Part shown: piece by piece, positions 1-4,637 of the stretch | Numbering within the stretch: the stretch's first letter is position 1 | Layout: every line of letters begins with the position of its first letter | Origin: Methylotenera_A sp031373695 | Lineage (GTDB): Bacteria; Pseudomonadota; Gammaproteobacteria; Burkholderiales; Methylophilaceae | Assembly (NCBI GenBank): GCA_031373695.1 | Contig: JANMNC010000103.1 | Coordinates: 1-12,744 of the forward strand | Direction: 5' to 3' | DNA: 12,744 nucleotides | The notes under the pieces: model-generated | Database searches by the model: none | Seen by the model: only the letters and a program-made list of their open reading frames with translations | Told to the model about the DNA's origin: nothing | Translations under genes and position numbers: made by a program

Positions 1-519
1 GGCAGTAATGTCTTTTGGAATATCAACAACCACCGGGCCAGGCCGGCCAGTTGCGGCAATGTAAAACGCTTTTTTCATAGTGGCAGCGATGTCTTTTACA
101 TCTTTCACTAAAAAGTTGTGTTTTACGCATGGGCGTGTAACCCCAACCATGTCAACTTCTTGAAACGCGTCTAAACCAATGGCTGGAACAGGTACTTGAC
201 CGCTAATAACAACTAGCGGTATTGAATCCATATAAGCAGTAGCAATGCCAGTTACCGCGTTTGTGGCGCCTGGGCCGCTGGTGACTAAAGCTACACCCAC
301 TAAACCTGTGGCGCGCGAATAGGCATCGGCAGCGTGCACAGCGGCTTGCTCGTGCCTAACTAATATATGTTTAAAACCATCTTGTTTGTATATTTCATCG
401 TAAATGTGCAGCACTGCGCCACCAGGATAGCCAAATACGAATTTAACTTTTTCCTCGTTTAAGCAACGAATGACGATTTCAGCACCAGTAATAGGCGCAT
501 TTTGTGCTTTTGAATCCAT
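1..519 (-). CDS. ilvB: acetolactate synthase large (catalytic) subunit, N-terminal part
   Basis: This is the first 173 codons of a thiamine-diphosphate enzyme that condenses pyruvate to acetolactate (or with 2-ketobutyrate to acetohydroxybutyrate), the first common step of valine, leucine and isoleucine synthesis. The gene runs off the left edge. Read leftward from the ATG at 519-517 the protein begins MDSKAQNAPITGAEIV. It shows the family's FGYPGGAVL stretch at residues 29-37, the RHEQAAVHAADAY block at 55-67 with the catalytic Glu57 expected to activate the cofactor, and the TSGPGATNAVTGIATAY block near 80-96. GRPGPVVVDIPKD lies at the cut end. An AAGG at 524-527 is the ribosome binding site, four bases from the ATG, which is slightly tight. 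The usual length is about 560-590 aa, so roughly two thirds lies outside. ilvI would be an equally valid symbol. It is divergent from, and functionally unrelated to, the uptake genes. Confidence 0.96.
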   Translation of the reverse strand, partial: MDSKAQNAPITGAEIVIRCLNEEKVKFVFGYPGGAVLHIYDEIYKQDGFKHILVRHEQAAVHAADAYSRATGLVGVALVTSGPGATNAVTGIATAYMDSIPLVVISGQVPVPAIGLDAFQEVDMVGVTRPCVKHNFLVKDVKDIAATMKKAFYIAATGRPGPVVVDIPKDITA

Positions 520-557
520 AAAACCTTGATTTTTTACGATTTATTGTTGAACCCTAA

Positions 558-586
558 ACATTAACGCTTTAGCTGCATTAGGTCAA
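558..586 (-). promoter_or_regulatory. candidate promoter of acetolactate synthase gene
   Basis: On the - strand, TTGACC (586-581) and TAATGT (563-558) are separated by 17 bases and lie about 40 bases upstream of the ATG at 519. The -35 is good and the -10 is weak (three of six). It overlaps a 9-bp inverted repeat listed separately. This is inferred from spacing only. Confidence 0.35.
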
Positions 587-602
587 GTTAAGCAAGCGTT
601 AA
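561..602. repeat. 9-bp inverted repeat in the divergent intergenic region
   Basis: TTAACGCTT at 561-569 is perfectly complementary to AAGCGTTAA at 594-602, with 24 bases between. It lies between the two divergent promoters and touches the candidate -10 of the leftward gene. It is upstream of both predicted transcription starts, so it is more likely a DNA-level dyad (operator) than an RNA hairpin. The factor is unknown. Confidence 0.4.
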
Positions 603-621
603 AAATGTTTTTGAATACCGC

Positions 622-650
622 TTGACTTATCAAATAAGAATCATTATCAT
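622..650 (+). promoter_or_regulatory. promoter of the rightward uptake gene cluster
   Basis: TTGACT at 622-627 (five of six to the sigma-70 -35) and TATCAT at 645-650 (five of six to the -10) are separated by 17 bases. Transcription would start near 657, leaving a leader of about 22 bases before the ATG at 679. The spacer and -10 are occupied by a Fur-like site, so repression by blocking RNA polymerase is the expected mode. Confidence 0.65.
630..648 (+). promoter_or_regulatory. Fur-box-like operator
   Basis: The 19 bases TCAAATAAGAATCATTATC match the classical Fur consensus (GATAATGATAATCATTATC) at 14 of 19 positions, and the right ten bases are identical. The site covers the spacer and part of the -10 of the promoter above. 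Fur with ferrous iron normally represses at such sites. Zinc-repressor (Zur) boxes have a different core, which is not seen here. The haem and TonB genes downstream agree with iron control. Confidence 0.65.
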
Positions 651-678
651 TTGCGTTAAGATTAAAAAAGGTAATTAA

Positions 679-978
679 ATGCAAATTCAGACTAGCGCAT
701 CAAGCACACACAGTGTGTTGTTTGACCCAGATTTGCCAACAGCAAAAGAGATGTTATCTGCTATTTGTTGTGTAGCGACTCAGTATGCAATTAAGCCGTC
801 GCACGAGCTGGCTGTGCTAGCTTGGGAGCTGTCGCAAAAGCTCACTGCGCCTGAATATGCTGACACAAATTTGATAAAAGAAATAGCGCGGCGCCTGGTG
901 GGGCAGTGGCATGGCGTTGTTCAAGAGCATCAAGAATTAGAAGCGCAAGTTTTGCCACAACACAACACATTACAATAA
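679..978 (+). CDS. 99-aa protein of unknown function, first gene of iron-regulated cluster
   Basis: I do not recognise this family. The protein has no signal peptide or membrane segment, so it is probably cytoplasmic. It looks mostly helical: residues 20-55 and 60-85 are rich in Ala, Leu, Glu and Lys, with one CC pair at 30-31 and the motif LAWELSQKL near 46-54. The start is supported by AAGG at 668-671, seven bases upstream of the ATG. It is the first gene after the Fur-like promoter and sits 16 bases before the S4 paralog, which has its own good ribosome binding site, so the two are almost certainly cotranscribed. A role linked to the S4 paralog or to iron limitation is inference from position only. 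Confidence 0.8.
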   Translation: MQIQTSASSTHSVLFDPDLPTAKEMLSAICCVATQYAIKPSHELAVLAWELSQKLTAPEYADTNLIKEIARRLVGQWHGVVQEHQELEAQVLPQHNTLQ

Positions 979-994
979 AAATTAAGGAAACAAT

Positions 995-1612
995 ATGTCA
1001 AGATTTGTAGGGCCACGTTTAAAAGTAATGCGCGCGTTAGGGGTAGATTTACCAGGTTTGTCACGTAAAACAATAGAGGCGCGCCCAACACCACCAGGCC
1101 AGCATGGCAATAAAGCATCGCGTAAACGCCGTTCTGATTTTGGTGTGAAATTGCAAGAAAAGCAAAAAATTCGCTTTAACTACGGCTTAACTGAAACACA
1201 AATGCGCAGAGTAATTTTAGATGCGCGTAAAGGTAAAGAGCCGACTGGTGAGCGTTTATTGCAACTACTAGAGCGCCGCATGGATAACGTAGTGTTTAGA
1301 GCAGGCTTTGCGCCGACGGTGATTGCTGCGCGTCAATTGGTAAGCCATGGCCATTTAATGCTTAATGGCAAGGCTGCTAACATTCCTTCAATTCGCTTAA
1401 ATATTGGCGATGAAATAGCGATTAAAGCTAAAAGTAAAACTATTCCAATGGTGGCAGATACCGTAAAACAGCCGTCATTAGCAAGGCCAGAATGGCTAAC
1501 TTGGGACGAAGCCGCGCACATGATTAAAGTAGCGCATTTGCCAGCGGTATCAGATGTGCCTTTTCCTGTAGATGTGCAGTTGGTTGTGGAATATTACGCT
1601 AACCGAGTTTGA
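995..1612 (+). CDS. rpsD: cysteine-free paralog of 30S ribosomal protein S4
   Basis: This is a full-length S4-family protein (205 aa, against about 206 in E. coli). S4 binds 16S rRNA early in 30S assembly and can also regulate mRNAs. Visible blocks are SRFVGPRLKVMRALG at 2-16, PPGQHG at 33-38, VKLQEKQKIRFNYGL at 51-65, TGERLLQLLERRMDNVVFR at 84-102, and the S4 RNA-binding domain at about 94-155 with AARQLVSHGHLMLNGK. It has no cysteine. Its N-terminus and RFNYGLTE segment look to me more like chloroplast or cyanobacterial S4 than the proteobacterial housekeeping protein. It is not in a ribosomal-protein operon but behind a Fur-like promoter, with haem-uptake genes next. AAGGA at 984-988 fixes the start. 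The gene is intact and apparently functional. It is probably a second, condition-specific S4, with the housekeeping copy elsewhere (inferred). Confidence 0.93.
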   Translation: MSRFVGPRLKVMRALGVDLPGLSRKTIEARPTPPGQHGNKASRKRRSDFGVKLQEKQKIRFNYGLTETQMRRVILDARKGKEPTGERLLQLLERRMDNVVFRAGFAPTVIAARQLVSHGHLMLNGKAANIPSIRLNIGDEIAIKAKSKTIPMVADTVKQPSLARPEWLTWDEAAHMIKVAHLPAVSDVPFPVDVQLVVEYYANRV

Positions 1613-1631
1613 TTTTTTATAAACTGGGTTG

Positions 1632-1674
1632 GCAACAGAATTTAAGGCGTCCCTAACAACGTCTTAAATGTTGC
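1632..1674 (+). ncRNA. long hairpin downstream of the S4 paralog (leader hairpin 1)
   Basis: GCAAC (1632-1636) pairs with GTTGC (1670-1674). TTTAAGGCGT (1641-1650) pairs with ACGTCTTAAA (1659-1668), with one G-U pair and an 8-base loop. An asymmetric bulge (agaa against t) joins the two stems. Fifteen paired positions in 43 bases is well above what random sequence usually gives. It has no T-run, so it is not a standard terminator. It is the first of the stems leading to hemP. Confidence 0.55.
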
Positions 1675-1676
1675 AA

Positions 1677-1694
1677 ATGCATAGCAATATGCAT
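1677..1694 (+). ncRNA. GNRA-capped hairpin (leader hairpin 2)
   Basis: ATGCATA (1677-1683) and TATGCAT (1688-1694) form a perfect 7-bp stem closed by the tetraloop GCAA, a GNRA loop typical of stable folded RNAs. It follows hairpin 1 after two bases. A weaker GATC/GATC stem (1701-1704 with 1711-1714) comes next. Confidence 0.5.
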
Positions 1695-1718
1695 CTCCTT
1701 GATCGTGAATGATCTTTT

Positions 1719-1764
1719 ATGGCCGCATTAAATAATATTTAAGTTAGTCGGCCATCTTTTTTTT
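1719..1764 (+). terminator. terminator-like stem and T-run immediately before hemP
   Basis: ATGGCCG (1719-1725) pairs with CGGCCAT (1749-1755), followed by C and eight T (1757-1764). The 23-base loop contains its own TTAAAT/ATTTAA hairpin (1728-1733 with 1737-1742). The T-run ends directly against GAGG (1765-1768), the ribosome binding site of hemP. A terminator in this place inside a same-strand gene run suggests attenuation or partial read-through rather than a plain transcript end, but it could simply terminate the S4 transcript. Confidence 0.5.
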
Positions 1765-1777
1765 GAGGTAAAACTGT

Positions 1778-1999
1778 ATGAAAGTGATTACTAACTTAAC
1801 CTCAAAAGAGCACATGAGTTTTGATGTGGCTATTGTTGCCAATAACTCAAGCACGAACGAAAGTTTAAAATTATCGCGGATTAAACGATTAAAGTCAGAT
1901 CAATTGTTTACTAATGTAAATGAAGTGATGATTGAGCATTTGAATGAAACCTATATTTTGCGCATAACCAAGCAAAATAAACTTATTTTAACCAAATAA
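1778..1999 (+). CDS. hemP: haemin uptake protein HemP/HmuP
   Basis: This small cytoplasmic protein (73 aa) carries the HemP signature in its C-terminal half: S-x-x-LF near residues 40-44, then VMIEHLNETYILRITKQNK and LILTK at the end. The family is usually 50-80 aa and is encoded with haem receptors. The Bradyrhizobium homologue HmuP is reported to be needed for expression of haem-uptake genes, and the Burkholderia HemP for haem use. The N-terminal 35 residues are less conserved and look variable. GAGG at 1765-1768, nine bases from the ATG, supports this start over Met13. The gene lies behind the structured element at 1632-1764 and is followed after 15 bases by the CxxC protein, then tonB. 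Its expression probably depends on both the Fur-like promoter and read-through of the leader. Confidence 0.9.
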   Translation: MKVITNLTSKEHMSFDVAIVANNSSTNESLKLSRIKRLKSDQLFTNVNEVMIEHLNETYILRITKQNKLILTK

Positions 2000-2014
2000 A
2001 TTAAAGGAAAATTC

Positions 2015-2260
2015 ATGAAAAAAGAAGATTCGTGCTTACGCGTGTTATTGGCTAAAAATCAAGCGGGCAGAGTTGGATTTTGTGAAACCTGTGATGTGGT
2101 TGAATTAGAAATAGGCGCAATAAGTATAAGAATAACCGCCGAAGATTTGCACCAAGTAACACAATTGCTTAAAGATGCAGATGTGCGCTTGGCCTATTAC
2201 CGATTAGAAAAATCGCATAAAGAACATGAAACACAGTTGAATTTGTGCAACATACACTGA
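2015..2260 (+). CDS. 81-aa CxxC protein between hemP and tonB
   Basis: The function is not known to me. It is a small, apparently cytoplasmic protein with Cys23-x-x-Cys26 (GFCETCD), plus Cys7 and Cys78 and a C-terminal His81. A compact beta-rich segment (VVELEIGAISIRIT, 28-41) follows the CxxC, then a helix (AEDLHQVTQLLKDAD, 42-56). The single CxxC with other Cys/His could hold zinc, an iron-sulphur centre or haem, or be redox active; the sequence does not decide. I have a vague recollection of similar short proteins in iron/haem clusters, perhaps under a DUF name, but cannot confirm it. AAGGA at 2004-2008 fixes the start. The seven-base gap to tonB means it is cotranscribed and possibly translationally coupled to tonB. 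Confidence 0.82.
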   Translation: MKKEDSCLRVLLAKNQAGRVGFCETCDVVELEIGAISIRITAEDLHQVTQLLKDADVRLAYYRLEKSHKEHETQLNLCNIH

Positions 2261-2267
2261 AATACCA

Positions 2268-3101
2268 ATGAATATACTAACCAATAATGTATTAAGTATT
2301 AGCGCAAGGCCGTCAAGCTACCCGGGCGATACTGATAAGGCTTATCAAGCTGCGCTTAAGCGTCAGCATGAAGCTGGGCTAGCTAAAAAATTACAAATCT
2401 CGGCCATGATGCAACAAAACCTTGAGCAAAAAACCACCATTCAATCTAAGTTTGGTTTGCTACTGGTGCTAATAGGCCATGTTGCAGTTATATTTTTTTT
2501 GGCACAAAAAACACTTGAACCACTGGCTAAAATTAAGCCTTCAGCGCCCATGATGGTGAGTTTAATAGCGCCACCTGCGCCAGAACCTGTGCTTGTGCCA
2601 GTAATTGAGCCGCCAAAGCAGGTTGTTGAAACAAAGCCGATTGTTAAAAAAGTGGTAGAAAAAATTAGACCGATTGAAACACCAGCTCAACGCTTGTTTG
2701 AGGCAACAACAGAGCAGCCGTTAAATGAAGATAAGCCAGCAGTACAAGTAGAGCCTGTGCAAGTAGCTGAGACAGCAAAAGCGCCGCCTAAATCAGAGCC
2801 TGTGGTTGAGGATAAAATTGAACCACCACGTTTTGGCGTATCGTACCTAAACAACCCCGCGCCTGATTATCCAGCAATGTCGCGCCGCATGGGTGAAGAG
2901 GGGCGCGTGTTAATGCGGGTACTGGTTTCTGCAGAAGGTGCAGCAGATGATGTGCAAATTGAAAAAAGTAGCGGCTCAGAACGTCTAGATAATGCTGCGA
3001 TAAGTGCGGTTAAACGCTGGCGATTTATCCCAGCCAAAAAGAACAGCCAGCCGCTAAGCGCTTATGTGCTAGTGCCAATGAAATTTGTACTGGATGCTTA
3101 A
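2268..3101 (+). CDS. tonB: energy transducer TonB with long cytoplasmic N-terminus
   Basis: TonB spans the periplasm and passes proton-motive energy from ExbB-ExbD to outer-membrane receptors by gripping their TonB boxes. One membrane segment lies at about residues 61-80 (FGLLLVLIGHVAVIFFLAQ) and contains His71, matching the functional His of the TonB anchor. A Pro/Glu/Lys/Val-rich periplasmic linker covers about 91-185. The TonB C-terminal domain spans about 187-277, with DYPAMSRRMGEEGRVLMRV and the AISAVKRWRFIPA motif. The 60-residue cytoplasmic extension before the anchor is longer than in E. coli TonB. No good ribosome binding site precedes 2268, so translation may be coupled to the gene ending seven bases upstream, or the start may lie further in (Met47 or Met48), also without a clear site. 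Downstream exbB and exbD complete the motor. Confidence 0.93.
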   Translation: MNILTNNVLSISARPSSYPGDTDKAYQAALKRQHEAGLAKKLQISAMMQQNLEQKTTIQSKFGLLLVLIGHVAVIFFLAQKTLEPLAKIKPSAPMMVSLIAPPAPEPVLVPVIEPPKQVVETKPIVKKVVEKIRPIETPAQRLFEATTEQPLNEDKPAVQVEPVQVAETAKAPPKSEPVVEDKIEPPRFGVSYLNNPAPDYPAMSRRMGEEGRVLMRVLVSAEGAADDVQIEKSSGSERLDNAAISAVKRWRFIPAKKNSQPLSAYVLVPMKFVLDA

Positions 3102-3110
3102 GCTAATTTG

Positions 3111-3154
3111 ATTGGCCTATTGGTGGCTAACGAAATAATTGACTGTAGGCCAAT
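3111..3154 (+). ncRNA. inverted repeat between tonB and exbB
   Basis: ATTGGCCTA (3111-3119) is perfectly complementary to TAGGCCAAT (3146-3154) with a 26-base loop, nine bases after the tonB stop. No T-run follows, so intrinsic termination is unlikely. It may be an mRNA stabilising or processing stem that sets the tonB to exbBD ratio, or a factor-dependent terminator. The intergenic gap is 125 bases. Confidence 0.45.
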
Positions 3155-3226
3155 TTAATAGTGCTGCAAACAATTAAACACTAAAAAATTAAACACAAAT
3201 AACTAAACTTTTAAGGAATATCACGG

Positions 3227-3982
3227 ATGGACGCGACACAAACAATTACCGAATTTAATAGCTTGGCATTTATTGTGCAAGGTGGCATGGTTTCAATTGC
3301 TGTTGCCATCATCCTGCTGATTATGTCTGTGGCCAGTTGGTACTTTATCGTGCTAAAAACCTATCAAGCCATTCAATTAAAAGGCGCAGTCAAGCGCTAC
3401 ATAACACATTTTTGGCAAGCATCTACGCTGCAAGCGGCTATTAAAAATGCTGATAGTCATTCACCAGCGCACAGGTTAGCCAGCCAAGCAATCGATGCCG
3501 CGCAACATCATCAAACACATGCTGTTAAAAATTTAGAGGGCGCTTGCAGCCACGATGAGTTTATTACCCGCAGCATGCGTCGTAGTTTAGCTCAAACCAT
3601 GGCCCAGCTTGATTCGGGTTTATCTGTATTAGCTTCTGTGGGTAGCGTATCGCCGTTTGTAGGTTTATTTGGAACGGTTTGGGGCATCTATCACGCGCTT
3701 GCCACCATTAGCGCCAGCGGCCAAGCCACCCTAGATAAAGTAGCTGGGCCAGTGGGTGAGGCGCTAATTATGACGGCAATTGGCTTGGCAGTAGCCATTC
3801 CAGCAGTGTTGGCTTATAACGCCTTTGTAAAATCAAACCGCAACACCATGGCAAACCTAGAAGGTTTTGCGCAAGATTTGCATGTGCTACTTACTACTGG
3901 CGCACCGCTGGTAATTAAAACTGAAGTTAAAGCAAAAACAGTGGGTAATGCAGCCAGCAGGCCTGTGGGAGTGCCAGCATGA
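3227..3982 (+). CDS. exbB: biopolymer transport protein ExbB (MotA/TolQ/ExbB family)
   Basis: This is the inner-membrane scaffold of the proton-driven motor that energises TonB. The 251 residues hold three membrane segments, at about 20-43, 131-158 and 176-198, with the large cytoplasmic loop between the first two. Family motifs are GLSVLASVGSVSPFVGLFGTVW (131-152) and GPVGEALIMTAIGLAVAIPA (174-193), including Glu178 in the last membrane segment, in the place of the conserved Glu of E. coli ExbB. An AAGGA about 13 bases upstream supports the start. The last four bases overlap the exbD start (ATGA), so the two are translationally coupled. The gene could have its own promoter in the AT-rich 125-base gap, but none is clear. 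Confidence 0.95.
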   Translation: MDATQTITEFNSLAFIVQGGMVSIAVAIILLIMSVASWYFIVLKTYQAIQLKGAVKRYITHFWQASTLQAAIKNADSHSPAHRLASQAIDAAQHHQTHAVKNLEGACSHDEFITRSMRRSLAQTMAQLDSGLSVLASVGSVSPFVGLFGTVWGIYHALATISASGQATLDKVAGPVGEALIMTAIGLAVAIPAVLAYNAFVKSNRNTMANLEGFAQDLHVLLTTGAPLVIKTEVKAKTVGNAASRPVGVPA

Positions 3983-4398
3983 TTGGCAACAACCCCTTTA
4001 GTAATGCAGAACACACTCAGCCGATGAGTGAAATCAACACAACACCATTAGTAGATGTGATGCTAGTGCTATTGGTTATTTTTATTATCACCGCACCGCT
4101 ATTAACACATGCAGTAAAAATTGATTTGCCACAAGCTACCAGCCAGCCATTGCCAGAAAAACCAGAAGTGATTTCAGTGGCAATTGATGCATCGGGAAAA
4201 ATGTACTGGAACGACGTACCTTTGGTGCAAGGCGAGCTTAAAGTTAAGCTGCAACAAATTGCCGACCAAAAACCACAGCCAGAGCTGAATATACGTGCAG
4301 ATAAAGAAACGCGCTATCAAGTATTGGCAGAGGTGATGGCGGATGCACAAAATGCAGGCGTGACTAAGCTGGGCTTTGTAAGTGAGCCGAATAACTAG
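3979..4398 (+). CDS. exbD: biopolymer transport protein ExbD
   Basis: This is the proton-channel partner of ExbB. Its 139 residues have a short cytoplasmic N-terminus, one membrane segment (about 24-44, LVDVMLVLLVIFIITAPLL) and a periplasmic domain with the usual IDLPQA start and a C-terminal end near KLGFVSEP. Asp26 in TTPLVDVML corresponds to the essential membrane Asp of the family (Asp25 in E. coli). The start codon overlaps the exbB stop by four bases, which is why no separate ribosome binding site is needed. Length and motifs are standard. Confidence 0.95.
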   Translation: MIGNNPFSNAEHTQPMSEINTTPLVDVMLVLLVIFIITAPLLTHAVKIDLPQATSQPLPEKPEVISVAIDASGKMYWNDVPLVQGELKVKLQQIADQKPQPELNIRADKETRYQVLAEVMADAQNAGVTKLGFVSEPNN

Positions 4399-4473
4399 TT
4401 TGCAACATCAATGACATTTTTTACTAGTTTAGAACTATATTTAAATGTGATTGCTGTCTATATAAATCGCTCT

Positions 4474-4498
4474 GCAAGCCAATATATATGAGGCTTGC
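4474..4498 (+). terminator. hairpin after exbD, possible weak terminator
   Basis: GCAAGCC (4474-4480) pairs perfectly with GGCTTGC (4492-4498) around an 11-base AT-rich loop, 76 bases after the exbD stop. It is followed by GGGGCACTATTTTA, not a T-run. It may mark the end of the tonB-exbBD transcript or act as a 3'-end stabiliser. The rest of 4399-4637 holds a second hairpin next to the following gene. I see no gene and no clear Fur box there. Confidence 0.35.
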
Positions 4499-4596
4499 GG
4501 GGCACTATTTTAATCATGATATTTAAAAAGCATTAACAATTAACACAAAAAAATCAATTTTATAATTTTAGCAAGCCAGTAAATACTGCCCCAAAG

Positions 4597-4628
4597 TGTT
4601 TAGTTAGCCAGCCAACAGCAACTAAACA
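4597..4628 (+). promoter_or_regulatory. hairpin abutting the ribosome binding site of the first receptor gene
   Basis: TGTTTAGTT (4597-4605) and AACTAAACA (4620-4628) form a perfect 9-bp stem with loop AGCCAGCCAACAGC. The last A of the stem is the first base of AGGA (4628-4631), the ribosome binding site of the gene starting at 4638. Such a stem could modulate translation. The loop sequence AGCCAGCCAA recurs in the leader of the second receptor gene. Confidence 0.45.
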
Positions 4629-4637
4629 GGAACAGTA

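Noticed and set aside
622..650. Zur rather than Fur control, prompted by the cysteine-free S4 paralog
   Set aside because: The site matches the Fur consensus well and lacks the usual Zur core; the neighbours are haem and TonB genes, not zinc genes.
1699..1738. Possible separate hemP promoter (TTGATC with TAATAT)
   Set aside because: The spacing is not near 17 bases and the boxes overlap stems of the leader; not convincing.
4511..4525. TAATCATGATATTTA upstream of the first receptor as a Fur box
   Set aside because: It has a core resembling part of the consensus, but alignment over 19 bases is poor in every register I tried.
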